This document shows, in pieces, positions 8,176 through 16,611 of a DNA stretch of 28,361 nt (within the stretch, counting starts at the first letter, position 1; each line of letters starts with the position of its first letter). The stretch covers positions 1-28,361 of the forward strand of contig CBDETN010000008.1 in assembly GCA_965242915.1 (NCBI GenBank), given 5' to 3'. Below the pieces are notes generated by a model. The model had not been told where the DNA came from. It did not search any database and saw only the letters and a program-made list of their open reading frames with translations. Made by a program: the position numbers and the translations under genes. This DNA comes from CAJXII01 sp965242915 (lineage in GTDB: Bacteria; Campylobacterota; Campylobacteria; Campylobacterales; Arcobacteraceae).

Positions 8176-8200
8176 TTTGAAGCCTTTATGAATGTTATAT

Positions 8201-9294
8201 TGTCAAGTTTCACCACGTTGTACCATTTCAAAAGCAATATGTTGAAACACATCTGGTAAAATCTTAAATATTTCAGGTTTCGTTTGAAACCAACTTTGAA
8301 CTGCATCAAATGGAGTTCTAACTTTTAATTCTTTTTTTAAAGAACCATGTCTTCTATTGAAGTTGTAGTATATCAAAAATTTATTTAAATCTTTTTTAAC
8401 ATCATCAATATTGTCATACTCTTCTGCTTTAATTGTAGCATTTTTAATAGTTCCGTTTACTCTTTCTACCATTGCGTTAGTTTGAGGTGTGTATGGAGCT
8501 GTTAGCCTATGTTCTATCTCATCATCTTTACACTCTACATCAAACTTATTGATTACCACTTACAAAACCTTTTCCTCTTGCCCATTTGTCTGTGAACTCT
8601 AATCCATTATCTGTTAAAATATGTGTTAAGTAAAATGGATAAAAAATTCTTTACATTCTTTTAGAAAAGATACTGCATTTGCTGCTGTCTTATTCTCATA
8701 CACTTTATAGTAAAGTAGCCTTGTAGCCCTGTCTATTGCTACAAATAGATAATATTTTTGCTTGTCAAACTTTGGTAAATAAGTTACATCTATATGTAAA
8801 TAACCAGGCTCATACTCTTTGAACTTTTTAGCTTTTTCTTTTTGCTCTTGTGGAACTCTATTTATATCAAAGGCTTTTAAAGTACGATAAACATTACTTC
8901 TATTTGCATTTGGAATAATATCAACGATTGTATCTGCTAAGTCATCTAACTCCATCCAAGTCATTGTTCTGACTACTTTAATTAACTCTTTTTCTAAAGG
9001 TGTTAGAGCATAATGGATTCTTTTTGGTCTTGAACTTTTATCATTTAAAAAATCTCTATTTTTATGCTTGGCGATAGTTTTAACATTCACATTATAATTA
9101 TTTGCTAATTCAACATTTGTTAAATTAGATTGTTGTATTATTTCTCTTACATGCTGGTTTGTTCTGGCATTAGAGTGATAGACTTGTGGCATTTTTAAAA
9201 TCCTTATTTGCTGTAAAGATTTTACAATTATGTTGTTAAGCTATCGCTTTCTTATTTATGTAACTAGGCAACCATAACGTGGTGAAACTGGACA
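8201..9294 (-). mobile_element. IS481-type element, copy A, with 6-bp target duplication
   Basis: Terminal repeats are TGTCAAGTTTCACCACGTT and, reversed, AACGTGGTGAAACTGGACA. The flanks TTATAT (8195-8200) and TTATAT (9295-9300) form a 6-bp duplication, marking insertion into the IS5-type element just upstream of its transposase. It is 1094 bp and otherwise near-identical to copies B (14740-15829) and C (20012-21102). Confidence 0.95.
8203..9192 (-). pseudogene. IS481-type transposase, copy A, frameshifted
   Basis: The gene matches the intact copy at 20014-21000 but has an extra AT after TGG at about 8639 and an extra T at about 8549. These split the frame into an N-terminal part (8626-9192) and a C-terminal part (8203-8559), leaving the TDNGLEF segment with the second catalytic Asp out of frame with both. 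It also has Val for Ala before the catalytic Glu (AMVERVNG versus AMAERVNG). It should be inactive. Confidence 0.92.
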
Positions 9295-9357
9295 TTATAT
9301 AATTAAATATTTTATCTAAATTATTGTTTTAAGGTGCTTGGGTTTTTAGAGGTGCCC

Positions 9358-9542
9358 TATAATAAAAAAGTTTATTTGATAAAATTAGATAGAAAAAATA
9401 TGATGAGTTATGGTATGGTACTAGAAACTTTTATGTAATTACTAGGTATAATCGAAGTAGCTATTATGCAATGGCTGTATATCAATTAGCCAAAAAAATC
9501 AAAAAAGTAAAGTTTAATCCACATAACCTACACATATTTTAG
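9358..9542 (+). pseudogene. C-terminal remnant of a membrane-bound lytic murein transglycosylase (MltB-like)
   Basis: Right after the IS5-type end, a frame reads KVYLIKLDRKN, slips by one base in an A-run near 9397, and continues YDELWYGTRNFYVITRYNRS then SYYAMAVYQLAKKIK before a TAG at 9540-9542. The block FYVITRYNxSxYYAMAVYQLA is the characteristic C-terminus of MltB-type lytic transglycosylases, which cleave peptidoglycan in the periplasm. The catalytic part is lost: the gene was beheaded by the IS. No matching N-terminal part is seen on the other side of the IS. Confidence 0.65.
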
Positions 9543-9543
9543 A

Positions 9544-9549
9544 TATAAT
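9544..9549 (+). promoter_or_regulatory. -10 box (TATAAT) of the dsbB-dsbA-tlpA operon
   Basis: A perfect TATAAT lies 26 bases before the dsbB start codon, with no strong -35 box but T/A-rich upstream DNA, as is common for sigma-70 promoters in Campylobacterota. It overlaps the end of the transglycosylase remnant, so this promoter was probably inside or right after that gene. Confidence 0.55.
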
Positions 9550-9574
9550 TTACAAATTTTTAATTAGGAAAGTG

Positions 9575-10006
9575 ATGAATACAAAAGTTATGAATACAAC
9601 AATAATTTTGGTATGTTTTATTATTGCAAGTCTTGCAACACTAGGTTCACTATTTTTTAGTGAGATAATGGAGTTTGTACCTTGCACAGTGTGTTGGTAT
9701 CAAAGAATTTTCATGTATCCTTTAGTATTGATATTTTTGACAAATTTATTATATCCTGATGATAAATTATTTAAATATTCAATTTCTTTAGTTTTAACTG
9801 GTTTATTCTTTTCACTTTATCATAATCTCTTAATGTGGAAAATTATTCCAGAAAATGTAGTTCCTTGCAAACAAGGTATATCTTGCTCAACTGAATATAT
9901 AAATTGGTTTGGTTTTGTTACTATTCCTTTTTTGTCTCTTATTGCTTTTTCTTTAATTTTCATTTTATTATTAATTGGACATAAAAGGGCTTATAATGCA
10001 AAATAA
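9575..10006 (+). CDS. dsbB: Disulfide bond formation protein DsbB
   Basis: DsbB is an inner-membrane protein that reoxidises DsbA and passes the electrons to quinone. The 143-residue protein has four hydrophobic segments and the two essential periplasmic cysteine pairs: Cys37/Cys40 (PCTVCWYQR, the quinone-proximal C-x-x-C) and Cys98/Cys104 (PCKQGISC). I prefer the ATG at 9575, with TTAGGA 8 bases upstream, over the GTG at 9572. It overlaps the next gene dsbA by 11 bases, so the redox partners are translationally linked. The family resembles the short BdbC/DsbB type. All key residues are intact. Confidence 0.93.
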   Translation: MNTKVMNTTIILVCFIIASLATLGSLFFSEIMEFVPCTVCWYQRIFMYPLVLIFLTNLLYPDDKLFKYSISLVLTGLFFSLYHNLLMWKIIPENVVPCKQGISCSTEYINWFGFVTIPFLSLIAFSLIFILLLIGHKRAYNAK

Positions 10007-10649
10007 AAAAATTATTTTTATAACTATTATTATTTTAGGCTTATTTTCTATTGGTACATTTTTTGCTTTTAATAAAAGTGAGTCTAAAAAAATAGAAAAA
10101 TTATCAAAACAAAATATTAGCGGAGCACCATTTATTAGAGAGCATTCTGCTAAATTTGGTGATAATAAAAAAAATATTACAATAGTTGAGTTTGTTGATC
10201 CTGAATGTGGAGCTTGTAGAGCTTTTGAACCTACTGTTTATAAAATTTATAAACAGTACTATGAAGAAGTTCAATTAGTTATTAGATATTTAGCAAATCA
10301 TAAAAATTCAGAATTTGTTATTAAAATCTTAGAAGCTTCAAGAGCTCAAAATAAATATAAAGAAGTTTCAAAAATAATTTATAAATATCAGCCTGAGTGG
10401 GCTTCTTCTGCACAACCAGATGTTGATTTACTTTGGACTTATTTTAAAGAAGTTGAAGGTCTTGATATTGCAAAATTAGAAGAAGATACTGCTATAATTG
10501 ATATTACCAATATGTTAAAACTTGATAAAGAAGATGCTAGAACTTTAAATGTTAGAGGTACTCCTTCATTTTTTGTAAATGGGAAAGAGTTAAAAGAGTT
10601 AGTCTATCAGGATTTTTTAGATTTAGTAGAAAATGAAATATATAAATAA
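9996..10649 (+). CDS. dsbA: DsbA-family periplasmic thiol oxidase
   Basis: This protein introduces disulfides into secreted proteins and is recycled by the DsbB encoded just upstream. I place the start at ATG 9996, with AAAAGGGC ahead of it; this gives 217 residues. An N-terminal membrane segment (about 6-25) works as signal anchor or signal peptide. The thioredoxin fold carries the active site Cys71-Gly-Ala-Cys74 in FVDPECGACRAFEP, and the cis-proline loop is RGTPSFF (Pro190). The length and the PECGAC motif resemble the BdbD/DsbA-like group rather than E. coli DsbA (CPHC). It overlaps dsbB and is followed 11 bases later by tlpA. Confidence 0.9.
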   Translation: MQNKKIIFITIIILGLFSIGTFFAFNKSESKKIEKLSKQNISGAPFIREHSAKFGDNKKNITIVEFVDPECGACRAFEPTVYKIYKQYYEEVQLVIRYLANHKNSEFVIKILEASRAQNKYKEVSKIIYKYQPEWASSAQPDVDLLWTYFKEVEGLDIAKLEEDTAIIDITNMLKLDKEDARTLNVRGTPSFFVNGKELKELVYQDFLDLVENEIYK

Positions 10650-10660
10650 TAAGGTACATA

Positions 10661-11218
10661 ATGAAAAAACTTTTTTTAATATTTAGTACAGTATTTGCAT
10701 CAATACTTTTTAATGGATGTACTTCAAGTGAAGATGCTAAAACTATTATTGAAGATAATAGTAGTTTTCAAGAGTTAAAAGCAAAAAGTAAGAAAACTTT
10801 CACACTTAAAACAACTAAAGGTGGAACTATTTCATTAAAAATTGAAAATGATATTTTGATTTCAGAGCAATTATCTGGAAAAGTTGTTTTACTTAACTTT
10901 TGGGCCACTTGGTGTCCTCCTTGTATAGAAGAGATGCCGGTATTAAATGAGTTATATGAAAAATATAATAAAGATTTTGAAATTGTAGGTATCTTATTTG
11001 AAAAAGAAAAAGATTTAGAAGAACTAAAAGCCTTTATAAGAAAATATAAAATGAAATTTCCAGTTACTCTTGGAGCAGAGAATTTTCAAATGGCAAAAGC
11101 ATTTGATAATGTTAGGAAAATACCAGAATCATTCCTTTATGCAAAAGATGGTAAATTTATAAAAAAATATATTGGTAAGATAGGAAAAACTGATTTAGAA
11201 AAATACCTAATGATTTGA
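10661..11218 (+). CDS. TlpA/ResA-like thiol-disulfide lipoprotein
   Basis: The 185-residue protein is a thioredoxin-fold oxidoreductase that probably reduces specific periplasmic cysteines, for example in cytochrome c or copper-centre assembly. An N-terminal signal ends in FNGC, so Cys20 is the likely lipid-modified residue and the protein would be membrane-tethered. The active site is WATWCPPCIEEMP with Cys85/Cys88, the hallmark of TlpA/ResA proteins. The expected cis-proline lies in RKIPESFLY. AAGGT precedes the ATG and the gene lies 11 bases after dsbA, so it is the last gene of the operon. It ends in a TGA, showing that TGA is used as a genuine stop here. Confidence 0.88.
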   Translation: MKKLFLIFSTVFASILFNGCTSSEDAKTIIEDNSSFQELKAKSKKTFTLKTTKGGTISLKIENDILISEQLSGKVVLLNFWATWCPPCIEEMPVLNELYEKYNKDFEIVGILFEKEKDLEELKAFIRKYKMKFPVTLGAENFQMAKAFDNVRKIPESFLYAKDGKFIKKYIGKIGKTDLEKYLMI

Positions 11219-11360
11219 AAACTTTTTTATTTATTATGCCAAAGATTTAAAACCCAATATGAACAATAACTCATAAATAGAATTCAAGTTTATTTTTGTA
11301 TGCTATAAACTATAAACGTAAGTTTTATAAGTAAATCCAAATGATACACAAGGAATGAAA

Positions 11361-12557
11361 ATGTCAGTTACTGAATTTTTATCAATAGTAAAAGAATCAA
11401 AATATAATTTAATAGATATCTATAAACAAGCACCCAATGAGACTTTAATTATTTTAGGTGTTTTATTTTTAGTTGTAGTTATTATATATTTTCTAACAAG
11501 AAGAGTAATTAAAATATCAAATGCTATAAAGCTTATTGATAAGATTCAAGATTCGAAAAATTATGACGAATATAATCAAAAAATAACAATACTAATTGAA
11601 GAACTTCCAAAACGAGGAACAAAAGTTGCTGATGTTTTAAATGCTAGCAAAGAACATATTTTATTCAGAAGTTCTAAACTTTTTAAAAATATGCAAATAG
11701 ATGAAAAAATTGAAAAATATTTAGAAATATCATTAAAATATAAAGAATTAGCCAATGTTTCAAGAAAATATAAAAATGATGAATTAACTAGTTTTTATGA
11801 TATAAAGTCTCTTGAATGATTAGATGTTAATTTAAGTGAAGAAATTGTTTGTTATTATCAAGATACGTATTTTACAAATGATGAAATAAATAATGTAAAT
11901 CAAATAGTACAATATGCAAATACAAAAGAAAATCCTTTAGATATTTTAAATCCAATGCTTGAAGTAATGAATAAATTTAGTTATGGATATAATTTAGATT
12001 TATATAAATTCATTGAACTTTTAGATGAAAAAAAATCAAAACAAGTATATGTTAATTGTAATGAAAAAATAGAAGAATTATTTACAAATGTACAAGCAGA
12101 AGTTTCTATTAATATTTTAGATTATTTATTAGAAAAAGGAGAGAATAAAAGAGTATATAAATATATAACTTCATTAAAACTACCATCATATTTGCAACAA
12201 TTATATGATTTATATTTTGATAAAAAAGATAACGTTAATTTAGATTTAGCATTTATTGCAAATAGCACAAAAATAGACTCAAAGTATAAAGATTATTTAG
12301 ATGAGTCATTAACCTCAAATTGGAGAGATTCTAAACATATAGAATTTATTTCAAAAGCACCTGGTGTAATTGATGTTTTAGGACATATGGAATACAGAAC
12401 TTTGATTGAAAGAATTGATAATATTAGTATCAAAAATGAGAATAAAAAAATGGTAAAAGAAGCCTTAAGTATTGCTAAACGTGCAGAATCAATTGCACTA
12501 GAAGCTATGTCCTTAAATAAAAAACCTATTATTACAACTCAAATAACTTCTAATTAA
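11361..12557 (+). pseudogene. Unknown one-helix membrane protein split by an in-frame TGA
   Basis: Two adjacent open frames lie in the same phase and are separated only by TGA at 11817-11819 (SLE-stop-LDVNLSEE). Joined, they make a protein of about 398 residues. The start is probably ATG 11361 (MSVTEFLS), which has AAGGA at the right distance, rather than ATG 11355. Residues about 26-46 form a membrane helix (TLIILGVLFLVVVIIYFL); the rest is a helix-rich, mostly acidic cytoplasmic or periplasmic domain with no motif I recognise. Codon use and AT content match the neighbours. It lies 142 bases after tlpA with its own leader. The 3' end is followed immediately by repeats and IS21/IS3 debris. 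One substitution (for example from GGA or CGA) explains the stop; recoding is possible but unsupported. Confidence 0.7.
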
Positions 12558-12594
12558 GAAAACTAAAAAAAGGTTTAAATTCATATATCACTCA

Positions 12595-12648
12595 ATAAAG
12601 ACATCGTATCACAAATATAAAGACATCGTATCACAAATATAAAGACAC
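12595..12648. repeat. 22-bp direct tandem repeat (2.5 copies)
   Basis: The unit ATAAAGACATCGTATCACAA + AT occurs at 12595-12616 and 12617-12638, followed by a partial third copy (ATAAAGACAC). It lies downstream of the istB remnant, where IS21-family elements carry repeated transposase-binding sites, so it may be the end of an IS21-type element. It is not a CRISPR array: there are no spacers. Confidence 0.8.
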
Positions 12649-12680
12649 TTGCAAATTTGAAATATTCTCTAGCAACATTC

Positions 12681-12730
12681 TAGCATAAAGTATCATAAAG
12701 TATCATAAAGTATCATAAAGTATCATAATG
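12681..12730. repeat. 10-bp tandem repeat array (about 5 units)
   Basis: The unit TATCATAAAG is repeated perfectly at 12691-12720, with a degenerate unit before (TAGCATAAAG) and after (TATCATAATG). The array stops one base before the stop codon of the istB remnant. Such short perfect arrays change length easily by slippage. Confidence 0.85.
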
Positions 12731-12965
12731 CTATTGTAAAGTTGACATTATTTTTCTCATTGATGTACCTTTTAACTCAATTCTATGTGATGAATGAACA
12801 ACCCTGTCCAAAACAGCATCAGCAACAGTATGATTATTTATTTAAATAATCATACCACTGTGAAATTGGAAGTTGTGAAGTGATAATTACTGATGATAAA
12901 TCAACTCTACTTTCTATAATTTCAAGTAAATTTGTAGCATCATCAGCAGATAATGAATTTTGGAG
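12731..12965 (-). pseudogene. istB: C-terminal remnant of IS21-family helper ATPase IstB
   Basis: The minus strand reads SADDATNLLEIIESRVDLSS, VIITSQLPISQWYDYLN, then after a break HTVADAVLDRVVHSSHRIEL and KGTSMRK. This is the conserved C-terminal part of IstB AAA+ proteins (sensor-1 strand STIITSQLP, WYDYL, TIADAILDRLVHxAHRIELKGESMRK). The frame is broken at a perfect 28-bp palindrome (12828-12855). The Walker motifs would be to the right but are cut off at 12966, where IS3-type sequence begins. Confidence 0.82.
12828..12855. repeat. 28-bp perfect palindrome within the istB remnant
   Basis: Arms of 13 bases (GTATGATTATTTA and TAAATAATCATAC) surround a 2-base centre. It coincides with the frame break between WYDYLN and HTVADAV of IstB. 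A perfect palindrome at a mutation site suggests templated switching during replication. Confidence 0.8.
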
Positions 12966-12966
12966 T

Positions 12967-13035
12967 TGTAACCTAATCAAGACACAGAAATTAAACAATT
13001 CTGAGTTAAAATAAACTAATAAAGGTTACACATGA
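12967..13035 (+). mobile_element. Left end of an IS3-type element
   Basis: The stretch starts TGTAACCTAATCAAG and ends in AAAGG, the Shine-Dalgarno for an OrfA whose body continues at 14528. The gene was split at its ATG by the GAGCC element copy 2. An 8-base arm pair TGTAACCT (12967-12974) / AGGTTACA (13023-13030) brackets the leader. Confidence 0.5.
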
Positions 13036-14527
13036 GAGCCACTTGCAAATTCACAAAAAAGCTCATAATTTAATTTATTTTGTTCAAAAAAGTTGAAATC
13101 TAATTTCAGATAAGTTATAATTTTATACCATAAAATTTAACAGAAAAGAGATTCAACTTATGACAAATATTTTACCAAAATTATCTACAAACCTATCTAA
13201 AATGTGGACTAAAATTCTAAACCTTGAAAATTGTTTGTTTCCTGAAATAAAAGAACAATTAGGAACATTAAGTACCAAAGAAGAGAAACTAATAAAGATT
13301 TTAGACTTTGCTCAAATTGAAAAGAATATAACAGTTGTAACGATTACAAATACACCAAAAGACAGAGAAGAGATAGCAAGAGCAATGATTGCTAAATCTG
13401 TTTACAATATGCAAACAACAAGAGATTTAATTGATAGACTTCATAGCGATAGAGTATTACGAGTATTGTGTGGATGGAGGTATAAAATAGATATTCCAAG
13501 TGAAGCTAAATTTAGTAGGGTATTCAAAGAATTGAGTGATTTACAAATAGCTCAAAAAACTCATAAAAAGTTTGTTAATGAATATTTATCGGATACAGTT
13601 TTTATGTACAATGCAACAGATGCTGCTATGATACCACTTAGAGAAAAACCTGTAAAGATTGAGAAAGAAGAAAAGCCTAAAAATAAGGTCGGACGACCTA
13701 AGAAAGGTGAAAAGAGAGAGCCTGTAAAACCAAAGATTTTAGAACTACAAAAAGAGATGAAAACTACTAAAAAGATGTTATCTTTAGTATCTACTGTTTG
13801 TGGTGTTGGTGTCAAACAAAATTCTAAAGGTAACAGAGAGATTACAATAGGTGGTAAACTTCATATTAGTGCAGTAGATGGAGATATACCAATAGCAGCA
13901 TTCTATTCAGGTGCAAATGTTCATGATAGTTCAGTAGCACTTCCACTTATCAATGAAACTGGTAAAAGAGTGATGTATCTTCGTGATTTACTTGATGCTT
14001 GGTATGACAGCGATATAATTAGAGAGTATTCTGAAAAACTAAATCATAAACCAATTATAGATATAAATCCCAAGAACTCAAAAGAATTAAAACAAAAGAT
14101 TCAACTTATCAAAGATGAAAAAGTAAAATTTGAATTTTTAAATTTACCTAAATCATCAGATGAACACCACTACAATCAAAGAAGTATGGTTGAAAGAGTA
14201 AATAAATATTTAAAAGATGACTTTGGATGTAATACAATTTATTATCAAGGAGCTACAAAAGTAGCTTCTGTTTTATCATTTGGAATTTTATCTGTTTGTA
14301 TTCATCAAAGTTTAAAACTCATTACATGACTTTTATTAAAAATAATAGAAAAATCTTCAATTTTATAGTCAAAATCATAAAGTATGGAGAAAAAATATGA
14401 TTTTTTAAGAAATTTACTAAATTTAGTGTAAACTACGCAAAGAAAAATAAATAATCATTTTTTTAAAACTAAAAGTGATGAAAATAAAAAATTAGCTATT
14501 GAGTATTATTGAATTTGCAAGCGGCTC
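13036..14527 (+). mobile_element. Insertion sequence with GAGCC ends, copy 2
   Basis: The element is 1492 bp with the same inverted repeats as copy 1; the right end has one mismatch (GAGCCGCTTG). It is flanked by ATGA at 13032-13035 and ATGA at 14528-14531, a clean 4-bp duplication. The insertion point is the start codon of the IS3-type orfA. It lies in opposite orientation to copy 1, so recombination between the two would invert the 8 kb between them. Confidence 0.95.
13160..14329 (+). CDS. DDE transposase, copy 2, with a substitution in the second Asp motif
   Basis: The 389-residue frame is open over its full length and nearly identical to copy 1. Differences include Pro28 for Leu, Tyr290 for Phe, Pro298 for Ala and, most notably, Trp281 for Gly in the motif LLDAGYDSD around catalytic Asp279. 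Asp154 and Glu345 are unchanged. A bulky Trp two residues after the metal-binding Asp probably damages activity, so this copy may depend on copy 1 in trans. The gene ends in TGA at 14327-14329. Confidence 0.88.
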   Translation: MTNILPKLSTNLSKMWTKILNLENCLFPEIKEQLGTLSTKEEKLIKILDFAQIEKNITVVTITNTPKDREEIARAMIAKSVYNMQTTRDLIDRLHSDRVLRVLCGWRYKIDIPSEAKFSRVFKELSDLQIAQKTHKKFVNEYLSDTVFMYNATDAAMIPLREKPVKIEKEEKPKNKVGRPKKGEKREPVKPKILELQKEMKTTKKMLSLVSTVCGVGVKQNSKGNREITIGGKLHISAVDGDIPIAAFYSGANVHDSSVALPLINETGKRVMYLRDLLDAWYDSDIIREYSEKLNHKPIIDINPKNSKELKQKIQLIKDEKVKFEFLNLPKSSDEHHYNQRSMVERVNKYLKDDFGCNTIYYQGATKVASVLSFGILSVCIHQSLKLIT

Positions 14528-14734
14528 ATGAGAAAAAATAAATACAGTAAAGAATTCAAAGGTTCCACCGTACAGTTAATTTTAAATAATAATGAAAGTG
14601 TTGTAAAAGTAGCACAAGATTTAGATTTAAATGAGAAGACATTATACTATTTGCTTACTTCGTATAAAAAGCACATAATATACGACTTAATTAAAAAAAT
14701 GGGTGCTTACTTTTTTACTTTTTCTTATAATTGA
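14528..14734 (+). pseudogene. IS3-family OrfA remnant
   Basis: MRKNKYSKEFKGSTVQLILN followed by NNESVVKVAQDLDLNEKTLY is the helix-turn-helix N-terminus of IS3-family OrfA proteins. After KTLYYLLTSYKK the sequence no longer resembles the family, and the element is cut at 14740 by IS481 copy B. No OrfB is present. The ATG is regenerated by the ATGA target duplication, but the Shine-Dalgarno is now 1.5 kb away. Confidence 0.8.
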
Positions 14735-14739
14735 CTAAC

Positions 14740-15829
14740 TGTCAAGTTTCACCACGTTGTACCATTTCAAAAGCAATATGTTGAAACACATCTGGTAAAA
14801 TCTTAAATATTTCAGGTTTCGTTTGAAACCAACTTTGAACTGCATCAAATGGAGTTCTAACTTTTAATTCTTTTTTAAAGAACCATGTCTTCTATTGAAG
14901 TTGTAGTATATCAAAAATTTATTTAAATCTTTTTTAACATCATCAATATTGTCATACTCTTCTGCTTTAATTGTAGCATTTTTAATAGTTCCGTTTACTC
15001 TTTCTGCCATTGCGTTAGTTTGAGGTGTGTATGGAGCTGTTAGCCTATGTTCTATCTCATCATCTTTACACTCTACATCAAACTTATGATTACCACTTAC
15101 AAAACCTTTTCCTCTTGCCCATTTGTCTGTGAACTCTAATCCATTATCTGTTAAAATATGTGTTAAGTAAAATGGAAAAAATTCTTTACATTCTTTTAGA
15201 AAAGATACTGCATTTGCTGCTGTCTTATTCTCATACACTTTATAGTAAAGTAGCCTTGTAGCCCTGTCTATTGCTACAAATAGGTAATATTTTTGCTTGT
15301 CAAACTTTGGTAAATAAGTTACATCTATATGTAAATAACCAGGCTCATACTCTTTGAACTTTTTAGCTTTTTCTTTTTGCTCTTGTGGAACTCTATTTAT
15401 ATCAAAGGCTTTTAAAGTACGATAAACATTACTTCTATTTGCATTTGGAATAATATCAACGATTGTATCTGCTAAGTCATCTAACTCCATCCAAGTCATT
15501 GTTCTGACTACTTTAATTAACTCTTTTTCTAAAGGTGTTAGAGCATAATGGATTCTTTTTGGTCTTGAACTTTTATCATTTAAAAAATCTCTATTTTTAT
15601 GCTTGGCGATAGTTTTAACATTCACATTATAATTATTTGCTAATTCAACATTTGTTAAATTAGATTGTTGTATTATTTCTCTTACATGCTGGTTTGTTCT
15701 GGCATTAGAGTGATAGACTTGTGGCATTTTTAAAATCCTTATTTGCTGTAAAGATTTTACAATTATGTTGTTAAGCTATCGCTTTCTTATTTATGTAACT
15801 AGGCAACCATAACGTGGTGAAACTAGACA
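14740..15829 (-). mobile_element. IS481-type element, copy B
   Basis: Same terminal repeats as copies A and C (TGTCAAGTTTCACCACG... and reversed, with one change, ending TAGACA). It is 1090 bp. Flanks ACTAAC (left) and ACTAAA (right) look like a 6-bp duplication with one later change. It sits between the IS3 remnant and the IS256-like remnant. Confidence 0.93.
14742..15727 (-). pseudogene. IS481-type transposase, copy B, C-terminally frameshifted
   Basis: The first 286 residues match copy C and include the full catalytic triad (Asp135, Asp194, Glu242). A T-run at about 14871-14876 is one base short (6 instead of 7), so the protein ends after RRHGSLKK and loses about 41 residues. Because the catalytic core is complete, residual activity cannot be ruled out. 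Confidence 0.9.
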
Positions 15830-16611
15830 ACTAAATAATAATCTACCAAATGCAGCTTCAAACCTTTATTCAATCCTCGATGTAAACTAATCATATTTTT
15901 CATGTGTGAAAATACTCCACCTTCAAGTGCATTTGTAGTATTTGAAATAGATAATTTTCTGTAGTTTTTATATGTAAAGAGATAGGGTAAATTTGTTCTC
16001 AAACTTCTGTATGCTGCCCTGATTCTTGAATGAGTATAATGTAGATCTCCAGTAGTTGCAGATACACTTTTTTCTTCTAAAAAATCTTTGTAAAATTTGT
16101 ACCATTCCTCAAGCTTTTCTTTGAAGTTCTTTTCTGTAGTTTAAGTAAGCCTTGAAACTATTTTCTTAAGATTTTTACTGGCTTCAAGTTTTATAAATCA
16201 AAAGCTAAAGCTTGTGTGGTCTCATTGTAATATACCGCTGTACAATCTTTTTTTGATGGAAGTGACACATTTGTATGAGAATGTCTTTAAAAGCTTTATA
16301 TAAGCCTCTTTTACCATCCAAAGTTGCACTTTTAATTATATAGCCTAAGGCAATAAGCTCTTCTTTTAAATATTTGTAGTCTTTAACTATTTCACTTTCA
16401 ATATGCTTCCAGACAAGAATCTCTTTAGTCTCATTATCTTTAAAAACTAAAGTGCCTGATTTGTCTTTTCTCTTTCCATAGAAAGTAGTATCACAAATTA
16501 AATTTACTGCTCTTGGTTTATGTACTTTAGTATCAACAATATATTCATCTCTTTTCTTCATAATCCAAGGAATTGATTTGTTATATTTAGTTGCTAATTG
16601 TTTTAAAGTTT
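15830..16611 (-). pseudogene. IS256/IS1249-like transposase, central and C-terminal part, broken
   Basis: The 16205-16611 portion reads TLKQLATKYNKSIPWIMKKR, then NLICDTTFYGKRKDKSGTLV with the first catalytic Asp, TLDGKRGLYKAF and MCHFHQKKIVQRYITMRP. About 25 extra bases with stops follow (near 16190-16215), then KLEASKNLKKIVSRL, a TAA near 16143, and GDLHYTHSRIRAAYRSLRTN ending NTTNALEGGVFSHMKNMISL-HRGLNKG. The motif NALEGGxxSxxKxxxxxHRGL is typical of IS256/IS1249-group (mutator-like) enzymes. The right end is cut by IS30 at 16612 and the left by IS481 copy B, so the N-terminal zinc ribbon is missing. Confidence 0.78.

Larger units (their letters stand above)
6984..9357 (-). mobile_element. 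IS5-type insertion sequence, itself interrupted by an IS481-type element
   Basis: Ends are inverted repeats beginning GGGCACCTCTAAAAA at 6984 and reversed at 9357. The transposase (7132-8175, minus) has IS5-family motifs. The upstream part of the element is split by an IS481-type copy at 8201-9294. Flanking bases (TTA on the left, TAT on the right) do not form a convincing duplication. The left flank matches instead the TTA that follows the other IS5-type end at 6578, which suggests exchange between two copies. The right side cuts into a lytic transglycosylase gene. Confidence 0.85.

Noticed and set aside
6984..9357. Composite transposon carrying tRNA-Val between two IS5-type copies
   Set aside because: One copy is only a 42-bp stub and outer target duplications are not evident, so joint transposition is not supported.
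11817..11819. TGA as selenocysteine or a reassigned codon
   Set aside because: There is no convincing SECIS-like hairpin right after it, TGA ends tlpA and several transposase genes normally, and the neighbouring decay explains it better.
12595..12730. Possible CRISPR array in the repeated stretch
   Set aside because: The repeats are directly contiguous, 22 and 10 bp long, with no unique spacers and no cas genes nearby.
12967..13030. TGTAACCT/AGGTTACA arms as a separate attachment site or operator
   Set aside because: It more simply marks the left end and leader of the IS3 remnant; arms are short and 48 bases apart.
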